A DNA stretch of 64,000 bases from Acanthosepion esculentum (lineage: Eukaryota; Mollusca; Cephalopoda; Sepiida; Sepiidae), in the NCBI GenBank assembly GCA_964036315.1, contig OZ038498.1, positions 11,017,468-11,081,467 of the forward strand. The letters run 5' to 3'. The translations under genes were made by a program, and so were the position numbers. The notes under the pieces are model-generated. The model was not told the DNA's origin and made no database searches. It was given only the letters and a program-made list of their open reading frames with translations. Each line of letters opens with the position of its first letter. Within the stretch, counting starts at the first letter, position 1. Shown piece by piece: positions 49,701 to 60,903 of the stretch.

Positions 49701-49975
49701 GGAAAAGAGAAACTTAAATTTTGTTTTATTCACAAGGTCAAGTCATTAACTTTTTACATTTAATGAAAATGAAGGCAATCTTATTTTAAGCAACTTCTCA
49801 TCAAAACTTGCCCCAGATGACATCATATAGAGAAAAAAATGCAACAAAACAATTGTAAAATAAAAGAGAAATTTATCTAACTTTGTATTTTCACAGTGAA
49901 ATAGCCGGCACCTCCCAAAGCAATAAATCCTCCAACAATTGCAATATTTCGCAAGGTTCGTATTGATGCAGGCAT
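40705..49975 (-). CDS. COA1: COA1-like cytochrome c oxidase assembly factor (four coding exons)
   Basis: Minus-strand coding exons: 49975-49882, 48021-47870, 43939-43863, 40804-40705. All junctions are GT-AG with matching phases (1, 0, 2), giving 140 residues and stop TAA. Exon 1 has an acceptor (TTTTTCTTCCAG) about 27 bases 5' of the ATG, so an untranslated exon must lie upstream. The protein starts MPASIRTLRN, has one membrane span at about 10-28 (Gly-rich, IVGGFIALGGAGYF), then the family body EYYKKSLVLLRNYAPIEN and IGRPI, DGLNAKIAIPVTGPKGNGTL and YCFASR, and a Trp-led C-terminal strand WQINQLDIETQ. This order and length match COA1 (cytochrome oxidase assembly 1/TIM21-related family, about 146 residues in human), an inner mitochondrial membrane protein that helps early assembly of complex IV subunit COX1. 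The stop codon overlaps a poly(A) signal (TAATAAA). Introns hold SINEs, LTR pieces and a minisatellite. Confidence 0.85.
41205..41600 (+). repeat. SINE family 2 copy, most complete
   Basis: tRNA-like head with B box GAGTTCGAATTCC near 41258, TTCGCTTACATGCTAATAGC, the CCCCCCAGCTATGGGTAAAT block near 41345, and a 3' part with TTGGTTGGCAACCAGTCAAG. It is in the last intron of the COA1-like gene, opposite in strand to it. Confidence 0.75.
41757..42010 (+). repeat. Solo LTR with CTGAC target duplication
   Basis: 254 bp starting TGTGATTG and ending GCTACA, flanked by CTGAC at 41752-41756 and 42011-42015. Inside, CCAAT at 41895-41899 and TATAAAAT at 41919-41926 form a compact promoter. It lies in the last intron of the COA1-like gene. 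Confidence 0.8.
42560..43131 (+). pseudogene. Mariner transposase pseudogene with right terminal repeat
   Basis: Plus-strand text in several frames: SGQPKND (GRP motif region), SADLAA-x-YFWLFPKLKNALKR (normally YSPDLAPCDYFLFPKLK, the third catalytic block) near 42865-42925, and VQECFQQWQYCLTKLIASQG near 42977-43040, the conserved C-terminal tail. The element end is TTGTCACACCCTG at 43119-43131, a typical mariner-type terminal repeat when reversed. The left end was not found. Confidence 0.75.
45000..45985. repeat. SINE family 1 foldback cluster
   Basis: A plus-strand copy with a head at about 45040 (AATAGCCTAGTGGATTAAAA; B box ATTCAATCCC) ends near 45290. A minus-strand copy follows (45330-45855, B box complement GGGATTGAACTCA near 45575), then a plus-strand tail piece (45860-45985). 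The 45780-45840 block (TGCTAGGCCTACTAAGGAGA) is shared with 21235-21280. Confidence 0.65.
46173..46310. mobile_element. pogo/Tigger-like MITE, TA target duplication
   Basis: 138 bp with 24-bp terminal inverted repeats starting CAGTGTGACCCGGATATAAG (one mismatch between ends) and TA on both sides (46171-46172, 46311-46312). The motif CCCGGATATAAGAGA also occurs a third time inside, at about 46250, in direct orientation. No coding sequence. The CAGT...ACC terminus and TA site suggest pogo/Tigger, by inference. Confidence 0.85.
49070..49620. repeat. 37-bp minisatellite with higher-order structure
   Basis: About 14-15 tandem units of TTTCCAAACACTTCTATTTA plus CTTATAGTAATAAACTG. Units differ at one diagnostic site, TTTCC or TCTCC. 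After the first unit the order is T-C-C, T-C-C, T-C-C, then C, T, T, T, with a 3-bp deletion before the first of these T units and decay at the right end. It lies in intron 1 of the COA1-like gene. Confidence 0.95.
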
Positions 49976-50399
49976 GGTGAGTGTTTTTCTCAGTGTCCAC
50001 TCTGGAAGAAAAAGGTAGCATGAAATAGATAGATCATTAGTCGATTTTTAAAATAAAGAATGAAAAATGGTTTCTAGGAAATAAGATATAAAATAATCCA
50101 ATGTGTCTGAAGTGCACCCATGAACGAAAAACTAAAAATGAATTTGCTAACCATTTTGAAATCGGTTATCTAAAATCTTCAGTCATTCCATCAATTGTCT
50201 TTCCATTAAATCTGGTTCTAACACTAACAAAGTCACCATTTTTAACAGTTTGCAAGAAAAGTGAAATATTTCAATATGAAAAGATAAAACTTCTTCTACA
50301 TTTATTTACACCATTTTTACACTTGATTCTCTTTACAAAACTTTTTGGTATAACTTTCTTCCGTTTAAGTAAACAAGTTTCTTATATACATTTAGTTAT

Positions 50400-50660
50400 A
50401 GTTAAACTAATACCCTGATCTTTCTTGATGTGACCTCTGAGCATCTACAGGTCTTTTTCAATCTGGGTCACATACATGGAATTTTGAAGTGAACCCTTTA
50501 ATCAACAAAGCAGAATGAGAACAAACTAAGCTTGTAGATTTTTCTTGATATTTTGTTTTTCATTTAGTACTGCTTAAACCTGTTTCTATTGAGTCTGTAC
50601 TACCTGGTCAAGGGATTGAACTCACAATGACACTTCTTAATTCATGAAACAACACATTTA
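50400..50660 (-). repeat. SINE family 1 copy (diverged)
   Basis: The reverse complement has a B-box-like GTTCAATCCC (complement of GGGATTGAAC near 50610), then the body with GATTAAAGGGTTCACTTCAA and GTGACCCAGATTGAAAAAGA. Confidence 0.55.
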
Positions 50661-50764
50661 GATTTAAAAAGTTGAGTTAAGAGAAGCTATCCTGAAATAT
50701 GGACAGTGGAACAAGAGATGAGTTCAAAATTTCTGAAGACAGCCAGCACCTGTTAGGGTCCCAG

Positions 50765-51015
50765 CTATGGGCAAATAGTTAACCCCGAAACTGAGGTAAA
50801 AAAAACAAAAAAAAAAAAACATTATAAAAGTGTAAAAATAGGTTTTAATACCAGAAATAAAAAAAACTACTACCAGCAATGCGTTTTTGAAAATAATATT
50901 ACCAGCTATACAATTTTGACTGAGGAAAAAAATATTTCCAGAAATAGATTTTTGACAAAACAAAAATATTACCAGGAAAAAAAAGTTGTCGGCATTAAAT
51001 GACCCATTGAGGTTG
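50765..51015. repeat. Dispersed repeat with degenerate internal tandem units (short allele)
   Basis: Flanks AACTGAGGTAAAAAAAAC and GGCATTAAATGACCCATTGA match those of 59300-59975. Between them are five or six degenerate ACCAG...TTTTT units. Confidence 0.65.
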
Positions 51016-51825
51016 ATATGCCGTAAAACAAAACAAACAAACAAAACTGAAACCACATTGAAAAATATAATAAATTTCATTTTAGAATGCTTTTAGTTTT
51101 GGCTTTAAAAAAATGTTAATCAATTTATGAAGCAATTGGTTGTGGGGTGGCGGGGGCAATTAAAACTTACAACAAAAAACTGAACCCTATTTTTAACATC
51201 GGATGTTCAATTTTTACAGCGTAAATTTTTTTTGTATCAGTCTTTAGAAATTATGTAATTTTAAATTACAGAAGAAGCCTGAAGAAAGAAAACAATTTGT
51301 CGGGGAATGCGTGGGTTTGATTTAAAAATCTGAGGATTGGACTGCTGAAGGTTTTCCAGGCACCAAGAATTGAATTTTGTTCATTTGTGAAAGAAGAACT
51401 TGGGGACCATGCTTGCAAAAAAAAAAATTGTCTTTTTTCTTGTGTCAAAAAAAGCAAATTAGAAACTAAGTGCCCCACATCTCACTTGGGACCATTTTCT
51501 TTTTCCCCTTTTTTTTTTTCTTTTTTAAACAATAATTACAAACCAACAACAACACATACAAACGAAACAAAAACAAAAAACTACCGAATATTCTCTCCAT
51601 TCATAACAACTAATTTGGTACGCGAAACTACAAGATTGTAACCTTTAAAAAAAAAAGGCTCCGAAATAATAAATTTTAAACGTTATCTAAGAAAAGTCCC
51701 GAAATTCAAAGAAATTCGAAATAAACACAGTTTATCGAAATAATTGTTTTCCAGAACATGTATGAAAAAGAAAAACAAAAGCTAAAAGAAATAAATTCTT
51801 ATTTTCTTCTTTACCAACAATTACT

Positions 51826-51860
51826 CACTATTTTGAAGTCTCGAGGTCGGGTAATGGTTA
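51826..51860 (-). promoter_or_regulatory. Possible 5'UTR exon donor for the COA1-like gene
   Basis: On the minus strand CGAGACTTCAAAATA is followed by GTGAGTAATT, a good donor consensus. An untranslated first exon is required upstream of 50002, and this is one candidate; nothing proves it. Confidence 0.2.
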
Positions 51861-51899
51861 ATGAGCTAATCTGGTTATTTCGTCAGGAGTTCGATCATT

Positions 51900-53470
51900 A
51901 AAGTGCTCATACTTGTGGCCATGTGTCAAACTAAGTTAAATTATTTTTCAACTATTTTTTTGTCTCCTTTTTTTTTCAATTTTTTTTTTTTTTTAATCGA
52001 ATGACAAAAATAAGGATTAGTTGTCTTTTAGAAATTACTAGTGTTGAATTTACTTCGGTAGTTACCTGGAAAAAAAAGAAGAAGAAACATTCTGGATTTT
52101 AGAAGACCATTCTCATACATACCTGATTAATTTGCATCATTCAGATTCTTTTTCACTTAAATCTACTTATGAGATTTTATATGGAATCTTTGTTTAACAA
52201 GATACGTACTTTGAAGGTTTAAATTAAAAAAAAAAGGACGACTTAAGGAAAAAGTCAAGAGAAACAACTTTACACCAAAAAGGCAAAAATCGAATTGGGC
52301 ACCGGGTCGAAACGAAATTATTTCCCTTTCGAAGGTCACGAATGTTGTTAATTGCTGTAAAACTTTTCTAAATTGTCATTTAGACTAGGGACAGACAAGT
52401 TCTCTGAATATATTTTTTAATTTTGAAGACAAAATATTGCTTACGAATAGAAGCAGACATCAGCAGAAAAAAACACACACGCATTCATTAATTTTTAAAG
52501 TACCTCAACTTTTCCGCGAAAAAATGAAAAAAGGCCCCAAAACTCAATAAAAACAAAGTTTTGTCATCAAAATGTTCATGTTATTATTAAGAGGAAAGAC
52601 CAAAGCATTATTTATTATTATTTTTAAATTCTTTCTAGCACGTTCGAAATTTTAGTTAAAAATTTTGTTTTGTTTCAGTCGCCGACATAATGATCAAGAT
52701 TAGTTTTTGTTTTTTTTTTCACTTTTTCGGTGAAAAACACTGCCGTGGAAATTCTTACAAAAATCAAATAATTGTCGGATTTTAATGAAACTTTCAGGAC
52801 ATATTCAGAAATGAATTAAATTATTTTTGAAATTTTTTTTTTTTAGAAAATTTTAGTAAAAAATATTTTTTTTTTATTTACATATGTTACCAACCATAAT
52901 TTCATGAAATTTCGAGAAATTCAATCTTTAGGCTGTAAATTTTGTTCATTAAAGTTTATATGGAAAAATTAATATTTTAGCTTTTTTATGAGCGGAATTC
53001 GCGGGAATAACAATGGATATTTATACAAATTTTATTCCATAATTTTCAAATTATTATTGATTGATTATTTTATAATAAAATAACCAATATTGATTTAAGT
53101 GTCACGAAGGAAAACAAATCGATTAAATTCATAGATTATAAAATCCTTTTTAATGGCTATTAGCCTGTGACATTTTTGTTGTATTACTACTGACCACTGA
53201 TTAATAAAATCTCACTGCGGCGATTTTTTTTAATTATCGCCCCTTGACGATTAACAGTCGGCGCGAGATTTGAAAGACTCGATCTTTTTCTCGGTGACTT
53301 TTTATAGCGAAAAAGATGTATTCTTTTTGCTCCTGCAAAATGTGAGTAATCAACTACAGACACTTAAAGTTGCTTTGAACTTTTCACATTTCATTTCTCA
53401 TCTTTTCTTTTGTAAAATGTCCTCACAAAATATTTGTTAATATTTCTTTGTTTAAATTATATGTCTTATT
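51900..53470. other. No gene seen; likely upstream flank of the COA1-like gene
   Basis: AT-rich sequence with T-runs. No recognised repeat family or exon. Confidence 0.4.
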
Positions 53471-53474
53471 ATTC

Positions 53475-54191
53475 TGTGGTGATTACCACCACCACCATCA
53501 TACATAGAAATTGTACGACAAGCATTCATTGGTTAATCTCCTCAAAACTAGCTCGCTGATTGGTCAATTCCGACCAATCAAATCGCTTGCATGCAACAAA
53601 TATGTTTTCCCTCTAACTAAGGTTGAGCCAGTCACGTGATACACCATCTTATATAAACAAAACATGAGTGGTTCTCTGTCTCTTTTTCATCACTCTCGTG
53701 TCTCATTCCTTGCTGCCAAAATGTAACCTTCAAGAAATCCTGTCTTGACCATGCAGTCAGACGTTAAAGAACATTATCAACATTCACGCAAGTACAACTC
53801 TTAACTCTTCTGAACATCTTACCAACTTACAATACACAATTCCTAACATGCAACAGGAACTCATTCTTCTAAACTACAGCTTAATAGTTAATCCAACCCT
53901 TACGAGCTCAGATACAAATATTTCCAAATCTAAGAGACATAACTCTATCAAACCTTCAGCTTATATGCATGTACATCAAACACTAATAAATTCAATTGTT
54001 ATGTTTTGAATCACTACGTTCTGTTTTGTATTTTATACCATGTGCTATTTTACGTCATATTTAAATTGCATTGTGACTGCTGCATTGGATAGTGACCTCC
54101 AGCATCTTTGCATGTCCTTAATCACGCCTTTCCTAGTCAAAGTAAAACAATTGTGGCAGGATTTGTAACATGATTGGCAAAGCCCGCTACA
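53475..54191 (+). repeat. Solo LTR with ATTC target duplication
   Basis: 717 bp from TGTGGTGATTACCACC to CGCTACA, flanked by ATTC at 53471-53474 and 54192-54195. Promoter-like signals: a perfect inverted CCAAT pair (GATTGGTC...GACCAATC, 53558-53579), an E-box CACGTG at 53633, TATATAAA at 53650, and AATAAA near 53985. The start is palindromic, as in the LTRs at 62064 and 63242. Confidence 0.75.
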
Positions 54192-54657
54192 ATTCCTTTG
54201 AATTTATATGAGTCCACCAAAAATTGTTAGAGGGTCAAATGTACCAGGAGCTTAACTTCTCATCAAAAGAATATATACCTGCCACACATTATCATTACAA
54301 ATTTAACAGTGTCCAAAATAAAAAAAGGGGGAGACAACTCATACATGCATCCATTAGTAATCGGCCATAATAACGCAGGAAGATATCAATAGTAATATAT
54401 CAAGGACTGTCATATTTTACACAGTGAAGTTATTCTTATTGAATGGCTCTAAAATGTTGTGAAGTAAACACCAACTATCATGTTCACACTGGCAGGTTGT
54501 GGGTATCAATTTCTCTTTATTTTTTTTAATCTGTTAAATTGATAAAAGTGCTTTTGTATTAATAAAGAATTGATCTGATTATGTAACAAACATTGTATTA
54601 ATAAAGGACATGTTCATTGAAATGATTATTGTATAATAAAGAAGAACTGTATTATGA

Positions 54658-55071
54658 TCATATGGACTGCATTACTGGTAATATGCAATAGAACTCTGAA
54701 TTGCATGTTTCCCGTGTTTTGGGAGAGTATAAAAATATAAATGAAAATAGGAGAACCATGAAATTTTCATTGCTATTTATAAGAGATAATAGTAATCTTA
54801 ACCATTGTTTCAACCAAATCTCTTTCTGACTTTCATAGAATTGACAAAGTATATAAAAAAATGTAGGTGATCTCTGGTAGATAGCTCCTGCTGATAATAA
54901 TAAGAGTCTATTATAAACTGATAATGAGGATAACCCAAAATTAAGCACGAAACAGGATTTCGAGCACCAAGTAGAACATGGAGAGGACCACACGTGTTTT
55001 TGCCTATTCCAAAGAACAGGAAATGAGATGCCAAGAAGATCTGGAATGAATAAGACATGTCTCGAGACCAC
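54658..55071 (-). other. Unassigned 137-codon open frame
   Basis: The minus strand is open for 137 codons starting MVSRHVLFIPDLLG, with hydrophobic and Cys-rich text and no family recognised. An overlapping 82-codon frame exists in another register. No splice or promoter context supports it. It may be a fossil of an unknown repeat or chance. Confidence 0.2.
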
Positions 55072-55151
55072 TCAAGAAACAGACATGCTGGTAAAAAGCT
55101 AACCTGAATAATGCGAGGACAAGCAGAATATGAACACCATTCAGATAAGTG

Positions 55152-55900
55152 TGTAGAATTTTAATTCTACATCATTTTAAATAGCTAAAAAAATAACTTG
55201 TTCAATTTTATGCAAAAAATGGATCACAGAGCGTTGATATTTCTCTGACTCCTGATTGGTCAATTATTATCATGTTTTCAACTACGTCCGAATTGTATCG
55301 ACCCAGATTCTGACTTGAATGAAAATATTTCGAGCCTACCATGTGACTTGAAAGTAAATAAACACGAGCAACGTCATCAACTCTCTCTTTCCTCTGTTTT
55401 TCTCAGAACCATAACTATGTAGTTCAGTGAGGAGTTTTATGTCTGTCCCTGATGGGAAGACACTATGACACACACACACACACACTCACACACTCACTCA
55501 CACACTCACTCACTCACACACACACAGACGTACATATGAACATTGAACAACTCTTAACAATGTAACACTTCAACTTGATCCTGGCTTACAGCAAACCAAA
55601 TGTACCACCTCGATTGATCCCGGTTCACAAAACACTTTGATCCGATCCTGGTTTGATCCTTTTTGATCCTAACCTGCCTTACCCAACGTTGTGATTATTT
55701 CGATTATAAGGAGGCCAAGATTGATTTGTCACAGGTATCTTCGTGGTAGGCTGGTTCAAGTCAAGTGAAGTCATACAATAAAATTGGAAAAAAAAACAGC
55801 ACTCGAAATATATATATATAAAATAATTACTATCTTTATATCAATTCTGCGCACAGGGATTCATTAGTAGTCGTGCTTGTCGCCCCAACCCGTTCCTACA
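55152..55900 (+). repeat. Candidate LTR, possibly the 5' end of a truncated retroelement
   Basis: Starts TGTAGAATTTTAATTCTACA (palindromic), contains GATTGGTCAA and AATAAA near 55777, and can end CCTACA at 55900. The following text (TCAGATGCAACACTTGGGTA) resembles the primer-site leader of some Ty3 elements. A second possibility is a solo LTR ending at 56020, because AGTG occurs at 55148-55151 and 56021-56024. The boundary is unresolved. Confidence 0.45.
55468..55526. repeat. (CA)n/(CACT)n microsatellite
   Basis: ACAC and ACTC repeats inside the candidate LTR. Confidence 0.85.
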
Positions 55901-56021
55901 TCAGATGCAACACTTGGGTAAGCTGGTAAGTTTTTGGCTTGCAGAGTTATCGAAATTTGTTTTACTGTTTTGGTAAGTTTGGCTCAAGGCTGAAGTCGGA
56001 GGTTCTTGCGTTTGGCAGCAA

Positions 56022-56516
56022 GTGTGGAATGTCTCAGCAACCTCCGTCACTTCCCTTCTTAGCTCTCTGAACTTAACTCGAGCTCAACTCTCACAACTGT
56101 CTGAATGGCTTTTGTGCATTCATTTTTATGGACTCCAACTAGAAACTGGTGCAGGGCAAGATGTAGGCTGGGTTTCAGTGAGTCCCCTGATTTCCAACAA
56201 AAGTCTATTATTTTTGGTCTTGAGAAATCAAATTAGTTTCATAATTTTGGGGAATTCTCCCTCTCTCGGGGGGGGGGCAGTCCACTCCACCCGGCTGCAC
56301 CCACCTTCTCTTAGTACCATCTCTCACTATTGCTCCCCAGTGGGCGGAAGCAGTTCCTTCAACCTCCTTAATGTCTCCTCTGTGCCTGCTACCCTTCAGT
56401 GGGTGCAGACTACCCCTCTTCCTTCCTTGATCGCTCTTCTGCACCTGTCATCTCCAAGATTTGGTTGGAGATTGATAAAAAAAATATGGTTTCAAATGTA
56501 CTTTTCTCATAAATGA
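56022..56516 (+). other. Unassigned 164-codon open frame after the candidate LTR
   Basis: A GC-richer stretch open for 164 codons on the plus strand (MWNVSATSVTSLLSSLNLTR...), rich in Ser and Leu. The opposite strand has a 78-codon frame. If the LTR at 55152 is genuine this could be a leader or gag fossil. No domain recognised. Confidence 0.25.
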
Positions 56517-56519
56517 ATT

Positions 56520-57850
56520 GAGACCACATTTGGCTCTCTCACCTCTGACCTAAGGGACACTTTCCCAGGGAAATTTCTAGTGCTCATTCTGACATCCCGT
56601 GAAATGAATTCATTTAGCTTTAACTCAATTCTTCTCTTGTCAGATTCAAGCATTGGTTGTCACCGGCTGATTTGTTTGCACGAACTGAGAATCGCTTTCA
56701 AGCAGTCATTTGGTCCATTGTACATATTTTGATTCTCTGGGAACAATTCTTACTATAAGCCTATTTTTCTGATATTGTTTAACCCTTTTCATGCTAAGTG
56801 ATTCATTATTATCTCGTTTTCAAGTCGCCATTTTGATTATTAATTACCAGCAACCCAAATAGTGTTACAACTCATCTTACACTGAATTTCAGCCTACAAC
56901 ACCTTATTGAAGAACATTCTTCCCATTGGAACTTACTATTATTTCATGAACTGAAATCTCTTCTGTGAGTCCAGATAAAAAAATATATCTTCCTTAAAGT
57001 CTTAACTAATTCAAATAACAGTTAAAGGTGAATAACTCCTGCTATATTATTACAACTTTTACTATATAAAAATCACACACTTGATTGTTTTGTATGTCAT
57101 ACAGTAAAATGAAAATTGTTTGTTATAAAAACAGTTTTTGTGTTGTTTTTCTTGTTTGCTTTTTGTTTGCTTACACATTTGTAAAGTAAAAAAATGTACA
57201 GGTTGAAATGAAGCCATTCAATAGCCCTACAAGTGTATCATATATTTCAAACAGATACGTATTTGAATTTTGTCGCTAAAAGAACGTTTTTAGCAATCCA
57301 TCTATTCTCTTTCTCATTATGTATTATGTTTCTTGTATAAAGTATGTTTTTACAATGTTCAATTGTCTCACTTTGTTCATCAAGTCATGACTCTGTTTGA
57401 AGGTGTCATTAAATTTCCCAAAAGTATTGTCATTGGACCATGATTTCTTCACAATGTTTTTGGTATTACCCAACCTCGTGCTTAGCGCAAATCATTTAAA
57501 TGCATTCTAAACATTTCAAATTGTAAAAATATATTTGGGAGAATTATTAGTTAGTTATTCTTAATTTTAGAAATACCTCCAAAGATGTACTGAAAAGTTT
57601 ACCCAATACAAGGCTCAAGAGCCACTCAAGAATTAGTCTTCCTGTACAAGACCATGTAAGTAAATAATTTTGAACACTATTAAGACTGGAAAGTGAAGAC
57701 TGAGTGCAACTCCAACCCAGAAATGACAGCAATGCTCCATTTTTGATGATGCCTTTTACCACAGTTTATCGTGGTGAAAGGAATCATCTTCATAATCTTC
57801 AAAACTTATTAATTAAAATAACAAACATCGGAAGAAGATTTCAGCAGCAT
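56520..57850. other. No gene seen
   Basis: AT-rich sequence with no recognised repeat; short open frames only. Confidence 0.4.
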
Positions 57851-58622
57851 GTCAAAAAGTCAAACTAAAAAGAGATCCACCAAACTTCTGGAAAAGAATC
57901 TATGGTGATGGGGGGTAGAGTTCTCGTTGTTAATTGTTGCTTGTATCAGAAGGTAGATAAATAGTAGCAGTCCTTCGGGACAGCCGCTAGTTTGGCCTAA
58001 AGGTTCAACAAGCAATCAAATTGGGGTCACCATAACATAAACAAAATAACATACGAAAGAGAAGGGTATATCAAAAACACTTTGTATTTAAATGCAACAT
58101 CAATGAATAGTACAATGTTTCTTGATTTACACGCACAAAGTCCGTTACAAAATGTTCATTCATAGAAGAGAAATCCGATTATTAAAAGAATATAAGTGTC
58201 TTTTGTTAATACTTAAGTTCATGACGTGCTGGTCACAGGAGATGAAAGGTGAGGTCAATGGGTTGGTAGGAGTCCTTTGATATCTCCGTTGGTGAAGGAA
58301 GGCTGAAGGCATCGGGTTTGATGGGTGAGAAAAGCGTAGCGACATTCACTGACGGTACTTCAAAGCTTTCTCTCCTAGAAGTGAATTTATCGCTCTATTT
58401 ATGTGTGCCCATCGGATCAGAGTCAGTCTACTGAAACAAACTGTTGGGTATGGCGCGGAGCCGTTTAATTGGTGGAAATTGCTTATTATTCTTTTTATTT
58501 CTTTTTAATTTTCCCCCGGAAATTCTGCGTGGAGCCGGGTGCGCAAAGACCAGTATTGGTCATTTGCTGTCTAAACCTCTGAGGGTTAATATCCGGTCCT
58601 TCGCTTGCTCCGTGCCACCACA
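57850..58622 (-). mobile_element. 5' end of a Ty3/gypsy (CsRn1-like) element: LTR, primer site, leader
   Basis: On the minus strand, TGTGGTGGCACGGAGC starts an LTR at 58622, with a TATA-like CATAAATAGAGCG near 58410. It is followed by TGGTGACCCC (58032-58023), the first ten bases of a tRNA-Trp primer-binding site as used by CsRn1-type Ty3 elements. The leader then runs to about 57850 and is lost. The exact LTR 3' end is unclear. Confidence 0.6.
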
Positions 58623-58649
58623 AATCAAGAGTAAAATTTAAAATAGTAT

Positions 58650-59280
58650 TATTTACGAACATAGAAAACAGACCATGAGGTCCAAAATTAAAAGAATTTT
58701 CAACCAATTGCTGTTGGTTTCAGTTGATTCAAAAAACTTCAAGTTAGTTTATTACCTCCCAAAAAATAAAAACAAGTCTTTCACATCATAGTCAGTCAAC
58801 TCAAAAATGTCAGCTGTTTAACACAAATCTATTCCAGGTAACTTTTTTTCCCTGCCGAGATAAGTGAAACAAAAAACTCACCAATAACTGAATCGCATAC
58901 CATTTTCTCTAAGTCAATGTTTAGACTTCCTTACATTGAGAAATGACATTTAAAAAATTGTATGAACATTTTTTTATCACACACATATCAATTTCAACAA
59001 ACATTTGAAATATTATATAATGGTTTACATTGAAAAATACATGCACAAAAATACACACCTTTACATACAAAAAAAATTGTTGAAAAATTTAAACAAATTG
59101 CAGTTTAAAATATTAATACAATTGTTGGTTGATTATTTACTATATTAATTGTGACTATAACTAATTGTAAAAGCCACTATAAATTTGTTATACAATTTGA
59201 TGGTTTTAATTTTAGACTTATGAATCTTTTCAGGTAAACTTTTGCCTTTGTAATCAAATATTTAACCAAGAATGCTACCC
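58650..59280. other. No gene seen
   Basis: AT-rich sequence between an LTR and the 59.3-kb repeat; nothing recognised. Confidence 0.4.
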
Positions 59281-59299
59281 AGGGTGGTATTACTTGTTT

Positions 59300-59975
59300 T
59301 ATGTGCAAAAAGTGAACACCCAAACTGGGGTAAAAAAACTGAAAATATATTTTCATAGTAAAAAATACCAGCAATAGATTTTTAAAAAATACCAGCAACA
59401 GATTTTTTAAAAAATACTAGAAATAGATTTTTTTAAAATACAAGCAATAGATTTTTAAAAAATTACCAGTAATAGATTTTAAAAAAAATAGGAGCAATAG
59501 ATTTTTAAAAAAATACCAGCAACAGATTTTAAAAAAAATACCAGTAACAGATTTTTTTAAAAATACCAGCAACAGATTTTTTTAAAAATACCAGCAACAG
59601 ATTTTTTTAAAAAATACCAGCAACAGATTTAAAAACAAATAGCAGCAACAGATTTTTTAAAAAATACCAGCAACAGATTTTTTAAAAAATACCAGTAACA
59701 GATTTTTTTAAAAAATACCAGCAACAGATTTTTTTTTAAAATACCAGCAACAGATTTTTTAAAAATACCAGCAACAGATTTTAAAAAATACCAGCAATAA
59801 ATTTTTAAAAAAATACAAGCAATAAATTAAAAAAAAAATACAAGCAATAGATTTTTAAAAAATACCAGCAACTGATTTAAAAATAAAATACTAGCAACAG
59901 ATTTTTGTAAAAAAAAAAAAATTACTCAAGCTCTCCAAAAATTAAATATTGGCATTAAATGACCCATAAAGCACA
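59300..59975. repeat. Dispersed repeat with expanded 25-bp minisatellite
   Basis: About 24 tandem units of AATACCAGCAACAGATTTTT plus a run of A. The flanks AACTGGGGTAAAAAAACTG and GGCATTAAATGACCCATAAA are shared with 50765-51015. Variants include CAGCAATAG, CAGTAACAG and CAAGCAATAA. Confidence 0.9.
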
Positions 59976-60903
59976 TTTTTTTTAAATTATAATTCTTTTC
60001 TGAACAGTTTTTTAAATCAATTAAGAGGGTAATATATCTTGGTAAAATCATTTTTTATTCTGAGATCATCTACTAAGGGGGCTCTCTGATTTTTTTTACT
60101 AATAGCAATAATAACCAGAAGTTCATGACTAGTAATTAAAATGAAATTTCTAGTTTCTAGTTTTTACATTTCTAGAAAGATAAAACTGAGAAAATGATCG
60201 CTTAAAAAATAAAAATGTTTAAAGATTTAAGCACATGAAAACTTTTCCTGAAAACGGAAGTACTGTTTTTAAAACAAATATTAAGACAATCCCGTTTGTG
60301 TTGTGTTGGAATCTTTATAAAACTTTTTCTTTTTCAGTGGAGAAGCATCAGTGATTAATTTTTATCAAAATGTAAAAATTTGCAACTTAAACATTTTTTT
60401 GAGTAAAATGTAGTCATGAAAATATTGGTGGTTATTACAAAAAGAATGACATTCATTATAAAAAGTAAATAATGAATATGTACTGAAATGTTCATTTAGA
60501 TTGGATAATTCGTTGATTTTTGGTAATTTAAAAAAAGCGCTAGGACCGACCCGTTTTCCTTCAAGGGTTTGTGGTACCCAGGCTGGGAAACTTTGAAATC
60601 GATATGTAGTATAGAGGAGGGCCTCATATCAAAGTTTCAAGGGTTAAAAAAAATGGTAGAACTAATAAGGCACAATTCCCAGGTACTATTCATTCTAATA
60701 GATAAAGTAATTATGGACAGAACAAATTTTTAAACCCAAGATTAGAAGGAGGGTAAATACAAAGCACATGAGAGAGCAAAGAAAAATCTCTGAAAGATTT
60801 CAAGTACATCTATACAAATTAGCATATCATTGCATAGAGGCCCAACATATAGAGGGGTTGGACAAAATAATTGAAACACTTGTTAAATTCAAAGAAAATT
60901 TAT

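Noticed and set aside
56208..56444. 78-codon minus-strand frame rich in Gly/Arg as a gag nucleocapsid
   Set aside because: No zinc-knuckle cysteines and no supporting LTR on that strand.
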